The notes beneath the pieces were generated by a model, which was not told the origin of the DNA, did not search any database, and saw nothing but the letters and a program-made list of their open reading frames with translations. From positions 558,001 through 622,000 of the forward strand of contig NW_018344274.1 in the NCBI RefSeq assembly GCF_002099425.1: a stretch of 64,000 nt of DNA, read 5' to 3'. How positions within the stretch are numbered: position 1 is the first letter of the stretch; every line of letters starts with the position of its first letter. This DNA comes from Phascolarctos cinereus (lineage: Eukaryota; Chordata; Mammalia; Diprotodontia; Phascolarctidae). Positions 45,111 to 57,017 of this stretch are shown one piece after another. Position numbers and translations under genes: made by a program.

Positions 45111-45184
45111 GACACTGTACCAAAATCACTGCAGGAGGCTTTCCAATAACTTCTTCAGCTCCTTCTGTGGCTAAAGTTCTTAAG

Positions 45185-45480
45185 AAGGTTGTTGACAAGC
45201 ACCGTTGATGCTTCCTTTCCTCTCATTCTCTTCTTAACTCTCCATAGTCTGGCTTCTGACTTCATCATTCAGCGAATCGGCTCTCTCCAAAGTTAACCGT
45301 AAGCCAACGGCCAAATCTGATGTAATTTTCCCAGTCCTTACCTTCCTCGATCTATGTGCGTCCTTTGACACTGCTGATCACTCTTTTCTCCTTTCTAGTT
45401 TCATGACTACCACTCCACCTTGGTTCTCTTTCTACCTATTCCTTCTCAGTCTTTGTGCTTTTATAAATGTTGGCTGAATT
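45185..45480 (+). mobile_element. L2 LINE internal fragment (ORF region)
   Basis: atagtctggcttctgacttc, aatctgatgtaattttccca, gtgcgtcctttgacactgct, gatcactcttttctcctttc, ccaccttggttctctttcta. These fit the L2 ORF segment with the FDTxDH-type codons. Confidence 0.78.
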
Positions 45481-45554
45481 GAATTAATATAGTCCTTACT
45501 TCTAAATTGTCACCTGTTTCTAACCTGTCACTTTCAAGAATCAGTATATGAATG

Positions 45555-45757
45555 CGGAGCAATGGTCAGGAGTTAGACTTGAAGTCTGAGGATCTAGGTT
45601 CAGAGCCTACATCTCCCATTTGCTACTTATGTGGCCTTAAGCAAGTTATTTAACTTCCTTGGTTCTCAGTTTCCTTATCTGAAAAATGAGGTGGGGAGTG
45701 GGAGTAGACTAGATTATCTCTAAGATTCCTTCTAGCTCCAAATCCCTGACTCTACAG
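45555..45757 (+). mobile_element. MIR SINE
   Basis: cttgaagtctgaggatctag, ttatgtggccttaagcaagt, cagtttccttatctgaaaaa, attccttctagctccaaatc. Confidence 0.85.
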
Positions 45758-45766
45758 CTTCAGTTT

Positions 45767-46009
45767 GGGCAGCTAGGTGGAGCAGTGGATTGGCCTCGGA
45801 TTCAGGAAGACTCATCCTCATGAGTTCAAATCCCAGCCTTAGTCACTTACTAGCTCTGTGACCCTGGGCAAGTCACTTACCCTTGTTTGTCTCAGTTTCC
45901 TCATCTGTAAAATGAGCCAGAGAAGGAAATGGCAAACCAGTCCACTATCTTTCCCAAGACAACCCTAAATGGAGTCATGAGGAGTTGTACAAGACTGAAA
46001 AACAACATG
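45767..46009 (+). mobile_element. MAR1-like SINE (sense)
   Basis: gggcagctaggtggagcagt, actcatcctcatgagttcaa, gtgaccctgggcaagtcact, cctcatctgtaaaatgagcc, gagaaggaaatggcaaacca, then the RTE-like tail aagactgaaaaacaac. Confidence 0.95.
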
Positions 46010-46269
46010 GCAGTCATTATGCAGGCAGTGTGACAGAGCCCAGGTATTCTCATTTCGGGGTAAACACAGTCACAAGGGATTTAAGAAGCTCATCAAGGAG
46101 GTTTGATTAATTGTAAATAACTACATTATCTTGTTGACATTTATCTTTATTTTATTTCCTTTGTGAATACACATTATAAACTCTATAATTTATTTCCTGT
46201 CATACTAAATAGGGGGCATGGCAAGATTTACTAAAAGCCAAGGTACCAAAAAAAATGTTGAGAACACTT

Positions 46270-46407
46270 GTTATAGTATAAATAGCACTGAGCCAAGGGT
46301 CTAGAAATATCGAGGTTCAGAGCCTACCTCTGACATTTGCTGTATGACTCTAGACCAATAAAGTGAAACAAATGTGTGTAGAATGCTCTGTAAACCCTGA
46401 AAGCCCA
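46270..46407 (+). mobile_element. MIR SINE, worn
   Basis: gcactgagccaagggtctag, aggttcagagcctacctctg, gaatgctctgtaaaccctga. Confidence 0.6.
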
Positions 46408-47025
46408 CAAAAATGTCCACCATTGCCAGAACAATACGGTCACCAATTTGGCAACCCATCTTCAAAAATGTTCCAATTTCTGCCTAAGAACCTTTCTTCC
46501 ATATCAAAATTATCTAACTCTTGACTTGTGTGTGGACCACAAATTTTCCATATGGGAAGTAATTTTCCCTGATTTCAACATGGGAACGCCAGGGCATTTC
46601 TTAGACTTTGTTTAGGAATGCAAGTTCATCTCTACTTATGAGCTTTAGGATATGGCTCAGCCCTTCTCGTTTTCTCAGACCTGTCTAAGAAAATGTCAAC
46701 AGGATTGGATTAAAGAAAAGAGATAAGTGTTTTCCCTCACCCAGTGATGGAAGAAATGTAGGTAAGTCAGTAATACATCAGTTTGGTTTCCCCTGGGGCC
46801 TCTTCACCTCTAATTTCCTTCTGTATGACACTGTCCGTAGGTACTAATGAAATTCATTTATGATGACCTGCTTTTTTAATTTTTTGATTGTAAGTTATTT
46901 TTATATCTTATTTTTCTAGGTTACAAACATGGAAGGTAGAGGTTGATTTTTTAGATTTTTAATTGAACTAATTTCATAATTAGTTTAACTGTCAAATAAG
47001 AAGACATAAACTCTTGTGAGTCTGT
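46408..47025. other. Unassigned intergenic DNA
   Basis: AT-rich in the right half. No family recognised. Confidence 0.3.
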
Positions 47026-47027
47026 AA

Positions 47028-47210
47028 CTCATAGAATCTAGATCTTTATTTAGAGCTGGAAGAGACCTTACAGGTGACTTGGCCTAGTTTCTTCATTTTA
47101 CAGAAAAGAAAACAGAGGCCCAGAGAGGTTGTGACTGGCCCAAAGTCTTGAACCCAGATCTTCTGACTATGAAACCTACATTCTTTCCACTATATGACTC
47201 CGCTGTTTTC
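47028..47210 (-). mobile_element. MIR SINE
   Basis: tcatagaatctagatcttta, gagctggaagagaccttaca, aaaacagaggcccagagagg, gaacccagatcttctgacta. Confidence 0.85.
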
Positions 47211-47217
47211 AGGGCAG

Positions 47218-47770
47218 AAATCAGTCAGTCAACAACTATTTATTTAGCATCTACTAATGCCAAGCACTGCGTTAAGTGCTTGGTGGTGCGGACCATGACA
47301 TCAGGGAGGTGATGCCATGACATGCAGGTGAATTGGATTTAAGTGAGGGAGGGCTATGCAAAGTCACCAGCCTCACTTTCTCCTCTGGAGCCATCTGGGT
47401 CCAGTGGCCAGATATGGATCAGGACAACTGGAGATGACCCAGAATGCAGTGGGGGACCTTGACCTTTTCAAGCTAAGGTCTCAGTTTAAAGCAGCACCCA
47501 TTCAGTGATTAAGACCTAATAAAAATGAGGCAAAAATGGCCTCTTTAAAAAAATAGATCTAGTTGAGTGCTAGGGATACAAAAAAAGACAAAACAACAAA
47601 CAAAACCAAACAACAACAACAAAAAGCTAATTATCTACTGAGGGGAAAAGAACATGCAAACAAGGTATATACAAGAAAATTGAAGATAATCAATAAATGG
47701 AAGGCACTAGCATTAAGGGGGTTAGGATGGTCAGGAAACGCTTCTTATAAAAGATGGGATTGTATGTAGC
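47218..47770 (-). mobile_element. L2 LINE 3' end split by a later retroposon
   Basis: Left part: caacaactatttatttagca, atgccaagcactgcgttaag. Right part, after 47,557: tgctagggatacaaaaaaag, aatggaaggcactagcatta, gtcaggaaacgcttcttata. Confidence 0.82.
47283..47557 (+). mobile_element. Marsupial-type retroposon (unnamed SINE-like) inserted in L2
   Basis: ggtggtgcggaccatgacat, cagggaggtgatgccatgac, ctctggagccatctgggtcc, gatatggatcaggacaactg, then ggcctctttaaaaaaatag. The flanks gttaagtgct (left) and gttgagtgct (right) look like an imperfect target-site duplication. I recall this sequence as a common marsupial dispersed repeat but cannot give its name. Confidence 0.65.
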
Positions 47771-47809
47771 TAGTATAATATGTGGGGATTTTCAAGTGCC
47801 TGAGAATAG

Positions 47810-48002
47810 ATAGTACCTAGAAGAGCTTGAAGAGATCTTTAAGACCACTTAATCAAGCTTCCTTCTTTTTCAGATAAGGAAAATGAGGCTCAAGAGGAGA
47901 TGTGACTTGTCCAATATCACCAGAGAGGAAATGGTGAAGCCTGGACTCGAACCTAGTTCTTCTTACTGCCCATATGGTGCCCTTTCTAGTACACCCTGTT
48001 TG
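47810..48002 (-). mobile_element. MIR SINE
   Basis: agcttgaagagatctttaag, tcagataaggaaaatgaggc, gcctggactcgaacctagtt. Confidence 0.8.
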
Positions 48003-48043
48003 CTCTCCCAAGTATATGACATCACATATTAGTCTATCCCAAG

Positions 48044-48045
<2 letters not shown>

Positions 48046-48089
<44 letters not shown>
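48046..48089. repeat. (TG)n microsatellite
   Basis: About 44 bp of gt repeats. Confidence 0.96.
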
Positions 48090-48091
<2 letters not shown>

Positions 48092-48760
48092 ACCGTTCTG
48101 GCAGTCTGGTAAAGCCTGCAGACCCTGTCTCAGAATCCTATCTTTAAATAATTAAAGGAAATACTAAACCTCAGAAGTTAGTGAACATAAAGGTTTTATT
48201 TTTTCCTATCCAACTTCACAGCCTCTCTTCCCCCAATTCCCCAGTCCACCCTCAAAAGTTCCAATGGATCCCAGCTTAATCATGCCTGGTTTAAAAGCTG
48301 TCTTATAAAGATGAAATGATTGTTTAGTTGGCAAAATATTGCCACATACAAAATGTTAACACTTCTTTTTCTTCCTTACTAAAATTCTAACGTTCATGCC
48401 TCGATGAAAATGGGCCATAGTAACCTGAAGAAGAGAAAGATAAATGTTTCTCACTACTTTTTAATCTTAATAGTCTTATTTACCTGGTTTCCTCAAAATA
48501 TGAGGGTAAAAGAGAAATGAGGACAATCTATTTAGAACCATCTCAACTCTCCTCTCCACCCCCACCTTCCTATCTGTGGTCAGTAGAACTGTAGGGGTTG
48601 GAAGTGGGGTAGAAAGTATGATGATGAAGAAAAGGGCAGAGAAAAAGGATAAGGATGAAAAAAAAATAAGGCAAAGCTAGGGAAAGAAGATAGAGGGAGG
48701 AGGCTAGAGAGAAAGTAAGCATTAGCAGTTAAAGCCTGCTCTAAAACAGAGGAGATTTAA
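48090..48760. other. Unassigned intergenic DNA
   Basis: A/G-rich in the right half (about 48,640-48,720). No family recognised. Confidence 0.3.
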
Positions 48761-48764
48761 GTTG

Positions 48765-48930
48765 CAGATTATTAGAACTAGGACGGGTCTTGGACATCTA
48801 GTCTAACCATTCTCATTTTATACATAAGGAAACTAAGGGGCAGAAAGGGTAAATTATTTGACCAGAGTAACGCAAGCAAAGAGGGTACTCAAACTCATGT
48901 CTCCTGACTCCCAGACTTGGTTCTTGCAGC
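48765..48930 (-). mobile_element. MIR SINE
   Basis: ggtcttggacatctagtcta, cattttatacataaggaaac, actcatgtctcctgactccc. Confidence 0.82.
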
Positions 48931-49580
48931 CATCAAAGGAATTGGAGCATTGCACCCTCTTCCCTTCCTCTTAAGCTACACCCCCATTATGCATTGATTC
49001 TTCAAGTCCTGAGCCCCAGTGTGATGATATTCTGGACAGCTGGTTAAACCACTGAAGTGCTGAAGAAACATCACAAGCCAACTCAAGAGCAGTAACCAAT
49101 GATTTCACCTGGCCCACTCCTCATTTCTGGCTAAAGAAGAAGAGGGAGAGAGGAGAGAGAAGTGAAAAGACAGATGGGTAGCATGCTTTGGCTCAAGCTC
49201 AAGATTTGACCAGTACTAGGGACATTTTGTCAAGAACAGCATTGTTTCTAGTGCCAGCAGACTAATCTGAGCTCTGTCTCTTTTTCCTGTCTCTGACATT
49301 CATGTGGGTGACTTCCAGACAGAGACTACTAACAGATGTTGGCTGGTTTACTGGAGGAAAAAAATGCTACAGCAACCTGGGCTTAGACTCATATGCAGGT
49401 TACTTTTGATCATCCCCAAACCACTGGTTCTTTATGTAGAGATGCCAATGGCACTTCCTGAAAGACTTCAGCCTCTTGGGACTGTTAGGATAGCCCTTAA
49501 AGTTTTCTCTTCACCATTGTCACATAATAGAGGCTCCTGCCTTGATCTGGATCAACTCTTCTCTGGTAAACTTTCTGGTC
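48931..49580. other. Unassigned intergenic DNA
   Basis: The plus-strand frame at 49,304-49,663 (119 codons) has no recognisable family, and its right half overlaps a repeat-like segment. Not called as a gene. Confidence 0.3.
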
Positions 49581-49584
49581 TCTT

Positions 49585-49775
49585 AAAAATTATTGAAGAC
49601 CCTTTCCAAAGAGCTTTTGTTTATGTTGGTTATATCAACAGACATTTACTATATTCAAAATGAAAATGTCTTAATATTATTATGAAAACAGTTTTGACCT
49701 CATGGATTCCCTGAAGGGGTCTCTAGGACTACCAAGAGGTCCCTTGACCATAGTTTGAGAACTACTGTTCTGAGT
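49585..49775. mobile_element. DNA-transposon-like fragment
   Basis: attattgaagaccctttcca, gagcttttgtttatgttggt, agttttgacctcatggattc, catagtttgagaactactgt resembles an old mammalian dispersed repeat that I recall as hAT-like. Family uncertain. Confidence 0.4.
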
Positions 49776-50149
49776 TATTTATTACTTTACCATCTGTGAA
49801 TGGTACTTGACTTAGGGCTTCTTTCAAGGAAAAGGGGCTCAGGAAACAATGCCAATGTTTCTGAAATAGAACTCCCAAAAAACAGGGGTCTGAATCTCAA
49901 CAGGAACATCTCTTTGCTGGCATAAGTCCATTAAAAATTATCTTTATAGTGTGAAGATAATAAAAACCCTCCCATCTCTAATTAATTCATTCTAATTAGT
50001 TCCCTTAAGAGCAACCCCCTAGGATTTGGCTTATTGGTACAGTCCATCGTTTCTGGAATAGGTGTGCTACTACTGGGCTTGGGTTTGAGGAGAAGAAATG
50101 AGCTTTTCCTTTCCCTGCTCCCTATAAAGAAACACACAATTGAGAGGCA

Positions 50150-50386
50150 ACTTGGTGTAATGAATAGAAAGAGTTGCATTTGGAGTCTAGAAGACCTGGG
50201 TTCAAGTCTGATTCTAATATGCACTAGCTATGTGACCATGGGTAAATCACTTATCTTCCTGTGCCCCAGAGAGGGCTGCAGAGATGATGCCCATCTGCAC
50301 TGGTAGGAGTTCCTCACTAGATATTCTGTACACTGATGAAATTATAGGTCCCATCCAAAACATAAAAATTTAAAAGTACATATAAA
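50150..50386 (+). mobile_element. CORE-SINE, sense
   Basis: ggtgtaatgaatagaaagag, tttggagtctagaagacctg, tagctatgtgaccatgggta, tcctcactagatattctgta, then gatgaaattataggtcc. Confidence 0.75.
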
Positions 50387-50722
50387 TTCGTTGATGTTTT
50401 GAAGGTTTGGTTTGCTTTGTTTTGCCACTTCACATTATTGGCAACAAAACCTCATTAGACTTATATCTTCTTATTCTGAACCTCAAACCCTGGCGATCCT
50501 CTTCCCAGATTCCCATTTCTAAATGTCTCCCTCTTTTCAGTTCATTGGTAGGTAAGTAATAGTAGTTACACTTCAGGGTTGTCAATAACAGACATCTTTT
50601 CTTAATTTTTTCTGTTGCTCAATGACCCCATTTAGCTTTAAACCCTTTATCATGGCTCAGGCTCTTCCAGGGGCTGCTTTCTACATTTTACATTTCCCAA
50701 GAAATATTTGGCAAATACAGTA
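50387..50722. other. Unassigned intergenic DNA
   Basis: Nothing recognised. Confidence 0.3.
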
Positions 50723-50724
50723 TA

Positions 50725-50848
50725 TAATGATTATTAGATTGTGATTTCCTTAAGGGCAAGGGCTGTCTTTTGCCTCTTTAAGTATCCCCAGACATTAGCC
50801 CAGAGCCTGACACACAGTATGTGCTCGATAAACAAGACTATTAATTAT
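50725..50848 (+). mobile_element. L2 LINE 3' terminus
   Basis: attagattgtgatttcctta, agggcaagggctgtcttttg, cccagagcctgacacacagt, atgtgctcgataaac. Confidence 0.82.
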
Positions 50849-50869
50849 CCTATCTCACATGCTTTTAGC

Positions 50870-50988
50870 ATTTTGAAAGTTTTAGATCACCTTTTCCAAA
50901 CAATTGAGTGAAAGGAGTAGTACAACTATTATTATTATGACAGATGAGGAAAATGAGGTTCAGAAAGTATAACTTACTTCCCCATTAT
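50870..50988 (-). mobile_element. MIR fragment
   Basis: gacagatgaggaaaatgagg, ttcagaaagtataacttact. Confidence 0.55.
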
Positions 50989-50989
50989 C

Positions 50990-51265
50990 AGTCCAGTCAA
51001 CAAACATTTACTAGAGGCTTGCTTTGTACCAAGAAATGAGGTTAAGAACTGGGTATACAAAGAAAGGTAAAAGCAAGATCGTGGTCCTCAAAAGACAGTG
51101 ATATGCAAATGTGCATACAAGGTAAATACAATGTAAACAGAAGGAATGCACCACCAGCATAGGAGAAGTGGGGGAATGAAGTAGATCAGATAAGGTATTC
51201 TGTGGAAGGTGAACATCGGAGTTAAGTGCCAGAACTGGGGCTCCCAACACAGGTCTATACCGTAT
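50990..51265 (-). mobile_element. L2 LINE 3' fragment
   Basis: gtcaacaaacatttactaga, gtatacaaagaaaggtaaaa, aaaagacagtgatatgcaaa. Antisense L2 3' text, worn to the right. Confidence 0.65.
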
Positions 51266-52289
51266 ATAATATTGAACATGTCCTATTTTCTCCTCCAATA
51301 ATTAAGGACAGGGTAAAGAACCAGCCTTCCTTACAATAGTCCCCTTAAGATATGACCCTCATCATTAAAATCTCATCTATAAGATGCTGTGATGGGGAAG
51401 AGGAAGAAGGGCTGTAAAAACCAGAAACTCCAAAAAAATTCAGAAGGTAGGAAACTCCCACTCAGTAATACAGATAATCCATTATTCTACAAGACGACAA
51501 TCAAAATTTCTTGTGGTTCTTTGTCCTAACCCCAGGCATTCAAATTCCACAGAAGTCAGAGTTAAAACTGATACTCCAGGGAAGCAAGATGAGAAAAACA
51601 GAAGAGTAAGTTCTTAGAACATGAAAAGACTGAAATTAAAGTTTGGGTATAGTCCAGGAGAGGCGCTTTCAAGGGAGGAGAGAGAATACCATTTGTAAAT
51701 TAAGTTAAAGTCAACTCCTAATTATTAGCACTTGTGGAGAGGAGAATGGGTAACTGGTACATAACTTTGAAAATATTTTTTAGCTTTGGAATCAACTTTC
51801 TGTGAGGGAGAGAAATGTCTTGAAATTCATAGGGAAAAATATTGAGCTATACTGAGATAATCTAACAGTACTAACTGGGAAGCTGCCCAACCATTCCATC
51901 CCAAAAGATTCCAAATGAAAAATCCATGCTCCTAGTGACAGCCCTAGATACCCCTTCTGTCTCAACAACCACAAAATTAATCTTTTAGTCTCTGAACCAA
52001 TGGAAGTGGTCAAAAGTGCCTGAGATCCAAAGGGCTTCTCTATGTTCCAAAGATGGAGTTATACGGTTCATAAAAGTGGCACTTAAACACGCATTGGCCC
52101 ACAATGTAAATCTGCTTCCTCCTTTCCTACCATCTGTTACTTCCCCATTCACCATCAGTTAATAAATGCATATCTGATTAACTGAATAAAAGACAAACAA
52201 AAATTTGGTCCCTCATATTTTAAGAAGTACTTGATGAATTGATTTTAACATACACCCATTCACGGGGATGTGTTCAAATTTTGACTGGA
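51266..52289. other. Unassigned intergenic DNA
   Basis: About 1 kb without a recognisable repeat or exon. Confidence 0.35.
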
Positions 52290-52500
52290 TGATAAGTGTT
52301 AGAATGGACTATATCGTTTTTAAGGTCTTCTTGGTTCTACATCTGTGATCCTATGACCTGGATCCAAATCCTGCCTCTGATGCTATGTGACCCTGGAGAA
52401 GATATTTAACTTTAAGGTACCTCAGACAACTCTCTAGGACTTAACCATGAAGTTAAATGCAACAAGATTTCTTCAGTGATCCTTGGAGTAAACAAACCAA
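52290..52500 (+). mobile_element. CORE-SINE, worn (sense)
   Basis: tggatccaaatcctgcctct, gatgctatgtgaccctggag, acctcagacaactctctagg. Confidence 0.65.
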
Positions 52501-52820
52501 AATGCCTCATAAAAAGAAATTTAAATGCAAATTTGATATACCTGATTTTTAACAAAATTGTTCTTATTTTGTGGCTCCCAGAAATAGAAATACCAACCTG
52601 GCCCTCAAAATGTACCTGCAGTGAAAAATATCCATTTTTACATGACTAGTGAGATGTCAAGGCTTCTCACAAGCCACTTGGAGTGGGGAAATGTCTTGTT
52701 TCCCCATAGTGATTCATGGGAGCCAAAATTTGAATTCCCTTCATGAGACGGTAACACTACACATTGTAAATGCTTTCTGCCACCCTTATCCCTACCCCAC
52801 CTTGATTTTATTGGAAATAA
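52501..52820. other. Unassigned intergenic DNA
   Basis: Nothing recognised. Confidence 0.3.
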
Positions 52821-52824
52821 TAAG

Positions 52825-52988
52825 ATTTCAAGCTGAAAGAGAATTTAGGTATCATTTTACAGGTGAAGAAATCAAGGCACAGGGTGTACATACTTCATAG
52901 GTAGGTGGTACTAGTAATAGCTAGGGTCTGAACCCAAGTTGGTCTAGTCCAAATTCAGGGGTTTTTCTGGTATGTCACAATGCCTACT
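52825..52988 (-). mobile_element. MIR SINE
   Basis: tcaagctgaaagagaattta, cattttacaggtgaagaaat, gggtctgaacccaagttggt. Confidence 0.75.
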
Positions 52989-53562
52989 TACGACTGTCAG
53001 TGACAGTCATAGTTACACCCAAGTTACTGGATGAATCAGAACTGGAGCTAGTTCCTGTAATTTCCATGCTGGCTCCATTTAACTTTAGATACAAAGGGAA
53101 AATCATAGAAGAGAGTTGTCTTTGGGCTGATATGGTTCAATTTCTGGGGTAAAGGAGGATGCTTGTGTTATCTGTCACACAAAGGAAGAGAAGGGGAGGC
53201 AGTTGTTCTATTTGACCATAAAGATCTCTTCCTCCCATATCTTGACTATAGCATGACAAGAAATTTGCTTCCAGAGGATAAAACATTAAATGCTGACTCC
53301 TACCATAGAAAGTTATGAAAGGATTTTAATTTGCTTGTGTTTTTTTCCCTCCTATTCTCCCTTTCCTTGACTTCTCTAAAGAACTTTCCCTTCTTTGAAC
53401 AGATTTCCTTTTAACTTATTTTTCAAAGCAACCCCTTCATGACCTTGTTGCCTCCAGACCCATGTCCTTCCCACCTCCATTCTTTACTTCCTCAAAATAA
53501 AATCTTAAAGGATTTTTACAGGTGCCACCACCTAACACCATCAAGCCCCAAATTCGTTCTCA
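52989..53562. other. Unassigned DNA downstream of TNS3
   Basis: No repeat or exon recognised. Confidence 0.3.
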
Positions 53563-53574
53563 GAATAGACTTTT

Positions 53575-53844
53575 CCTGCTGCTGTTTAGTTGTTTTCAGT
53601 CACATCGAACTCTTTGTGACCCAATTTGGAATTTTCTTGGTAAAGATACTGGAGTGGTTTGCCATTTCCTTCTCCAGTTCATTTTACAGATAAGAAAACT
53701 GAAGCAAACAGGGTTAAATGACTTGCCCAGGGGTCACCCAGCTGGTTAGTGTCAGGGGCCAGATTTGAACTCAGGAAGATGAGTCTTCCTGATTTCAGGC
53801 CTAGCACTCTATATCCACTGCACCACCTAGCTGCCCCCCCCCCC
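53575..53844 (-). mobile_element. MAR1-like SINE with target-site duplication, beside the TNS3 3' end
   Basis: ttgttttcagtcacatcgaa, atactggagtggtttgccat, tgaactcaggaagatgagtc, ccaccacctagctgc..., with its head carrying a long C run (53,834-53,844). The flanks gaatagact (53,563) and gaacagact (53,845) fit a target-site duplication. Confidence 0.93.
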
Positions 53845-53869
53845 GAACAGACTACTCTTAATCTAATAA

Positions 53870-56800
53870 CAGAGACTTAACAAATTCATAATTTTATTAT
53901 ACTCTGAATAGAGGTGATATTTAAAAAAGCAGAGAAATCGACTATACAAAGAATTTATAGGACATTCATTTACATACTGAATATATATTTTTTACAGTAT
54001 GGAGCAAAGGTAAAACATCTACTAATAGATAAGGCAGAGAAGGCAATGTTAACATGTCAATGATATTAAAGATACCCTGGCACCATTTATTTAAGCATGG
54101 CTTTTTAGCATGTCCATATTGTAACACTGAAGGATTATAGCAATACGATTTAATAATAAGCAGGTTAGTAGGTGCCTGGCTACAAATACATGTGGCAAAA
54201 AGCTAATATGAGTTCACCAGTCTTTCTTTTCAGTACTGCATATACACATCTTGAAACATCCCGGGGGAAAGCATGCCATGTTAACAGTTTGACCACACAT
54301 CTGTCACAAAAAGAATTTGTGTAACTGGATAATGCTATTTACTACCGAGTATACCTTACAGCTTTTCTTCTGAGTATGTAAAATTATTTCATACATTTCT
54401 AATATATGTGGTAACATATCATAAGAGAAACACACTGTGAGAGCTCTCCTTAGAACCATAAAAATGGACCCTACTTTTCTTGCTAAGAAGAGTCAAGCTC
54501 CTAGTGGATTTTCCCTGATGCTCTTTTTAACACAGAGCAAAAATTGAAAAAGAGCAAAAAATAAAAATAAAAAATAAGCATGCCAGTAAATGATCTTTAA
54601 AAAAAGAATGGCAACCTTCAGGCTCTGGAGTCCTTCCTGAATACATGTGGGCATGAAATCCTGTGACAATATCTTGAAAACTCCAAGTCACTGGATACTG
54701 GAAGGAAAGGAGGGGCCCCAATTCCACAGAATTCTCTTCAAAAAGAAGGATTTTTCGAATCTGACTTAAGTTCTAAACAAACTTTCTTCTTCTTCCTTTG
54801 TGGGGGGCAGCCTTTCCATGACAGTAACACTCTTAGAAGATCCAGTAATTTAAGCCCTCTCCAACATTTCGTTTTCCCAAACTTCTGATGAAATGAACAC
54901 TGTTGGACTGGATACCCCTTGGAAGTGATTTAGGAGTTAAAATTCTGCCTGATTGGTTGTTCTTAAGGCACACAGGAGCTCCGAAATGTCTAAGCAGCCT
55001 CTTCAAATGGCAACGCACATACTTCATGATGAGTAAATGTGTAACAGAATCATAAAGCATTTGGCACAGAAATGAGGCCCTGGCCTTTGTCATGCCAACT
55101 GGAGCAAGAAGTTATCTACCTTTTAGCTTTATATACAATGCCCACTGCAACTCAGTCAATTCCAGTTGCATTTGAGCTGCCATCTTCTTCCCTGCCTTTT
55201 GCTGCCCTGACCCATGCATTAAAATAATCTCTTTATAAGAGTAAATTTTCAAAGCCTAAGTTGGTCACTATGATTTTTGCATAAAAGAAGCACTGATATG
55301 TGATCTTGGGAAGGATAGGAGGATATTATTATTAAGAAAAATTTTAATGGGGGATACTTGGGGGTCTTTGAACATTTATTCAGCACTTTGTGCATAATAG
55401 AAGAGAAAGTGAATGTTTCATCAACCAGGCAAAGTCCTGGATCATTGGTCCCAGCAGAACTTCACCAACGGCAGATTTGCAGGGAAAACCATTTAGATAT
55501 AGAAATATACACGAGTATGTATTTGCTCATATAATACAGCAGCTAACAGGACAACTAAAAAAGTTTGTATTTTCAAGGATCATCCCTTTTCTTACCTTCA
55601 TTCTTAGGATGCTACACTGAGGACTATAATACAAAGCAAACCACTGAGCAGTGTGACGAGATCCATATGAGAGCTTATAAAGGCGCAAGGTGCCCTATAT
55701 ATCAGCTTGTTTCTATCCTTACAAATGACATCCAAAATAACAAGCAGATGCCAAGGCAAGAGTTTAACAAAATAATTTTCTTTTTCCCTTCTGGACGCAT
55801 TAGCTGATTCTATCCACAATAAAAAAAAAATTTAGGCATAAAAATCTTAAGGAAGTGAACTTGATGAACAAAATATTGAGAAACAAATTCAAATATGCAG
55901 AAAGACTTTCTGTTAGAACAGTATTTCCAAAATACAGGATGTGTTATAACAACATCATAAGAAAACGCTGACGTACTTTCTAAGCAAGGCACATGCAATA
56001 GCATATACTTTAGATACAATAACACAAAAAAACGCAAAGTTCAACAAGGTGTCTAGTAAAGAGTACTCATACAATATAGCAATATCAAATTTCTACCATA
56101 AATAATCTGGCATAGGCAAAAAATATAAATTATATAAAATCATTTTTTTGCTTTTCCCTCATTTTTATCCTGCTACTATTTAAAATGGTTTCTTTCTTGC
56201 TTGACTCTTCATACAAAATATATTTATTGAAATGAACAAAATACATCAAGCCTTTACCATACAATTTTTTAAAAATGACATCTCTAACTTTTCATAAAGC
56301 ACAATGACCTCAATCACTCCCAGATTTAGACCCTACAATATTGGTATCCCTGCACCTCTGTCTGTCTTCATGGTCCCTGAAAAAAAAAATCAACCTACAC
56401 TAACCTTCATCAGACATACTTCCCCCTTCTCAGTTCAACTCTAGTCTTGGTTATGGAAAGATGAAGGGAAGAGAAAATGATTGTACAAGAGGCCCATTAT
56501 CCTCTGACAGAACCTCAGTTTATAAGGGTCACAGCTACTGTGGATGCAAAAAGGACAAGTGTCTCCATAAGGCCATGCACGCAGTTCTATTACGTATTAA
56601 ATCTCATACAATTCATGTAATATAGTGAGTAACCAGGCAATCATTTCATTGTTCACCTGAGAGAAGGTGAAGAAGAGTACACGAGCTTTTCTCTTTCAAA
56701 GTTTGTCTCCAAAATGGACTCTCTGGATAGGTACAGATGCTCCAGACACAGCTTCTTTTATTTTGAACTTGGTACTTGGCTGTGAAGATGTTTCAAGAGA

Positions 56801-57017
56801 CAAAAATTTTCTCTTGAGAAAGGCCAAGGAATTTTGAAGTCTTTCTTTTAGAAAAAAAAAAGCAAGGAAGGAAGGAAGAAAGAAAGAAAACGTACAACAG
56901 GCAGAAGATTCTCTTTTTCTTCTTGGGATTGGTACGTTTAAGGAAATTGTTCAAAAGGACGCCATCCCTCCCTACTCACACCAAAGTCTAAAGGGTAGTC
57001 TGTCTGGCAGGGAGGCT
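53870..57017 (-). other. TNS3: Probable TNS3 3' UTR
   Basis: About 3.1 kb between the TNS3 stop codon and a minus-strand AATAAA (53,893-53,898). Unlike the DNA on both sides, I see no SINE, LINE or MIR sequence in it, which suggests purifying selection. It is AT-rich with several TTTATT (AATAAA on the minus strand) and TAAAT motifs, which may be internal polyadenylation sites or AU-rich elements. A UTR of about 3 kb agrees with my recollection of mammalian TNS3 transcripts. The exact cleavage site is inferred. Confidence 0.7.
53893..53898 (-). promoter_or_regulatory. TNS3: Candidate distal polyadenylation signal of TNS3 (AATAAA)
   Basis: Plus-strand tttatt reads AATAAA on the minus strand. 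It is the last such hexamer before a SINE begins at about 53,844. Cleavage would be expected roughly 10-30 nt further on, near 53,865-53,885. Earlier hexamers in the same UTR (for example near 56,223 and 54,085) could be alternative sites. Confidence 0.5.

Noticed and set aside
49304-49663. 119-residue plus-strand frame
   Set aside because: No recognisable motif, and its right half runs into repeat-like sequence.
1-53000. Further host exons in the left 53 kb
   Set aside because: Every frame with protein-like motifs could be traced to L1, L2, L3/CR1 or the RTE-like LINE.
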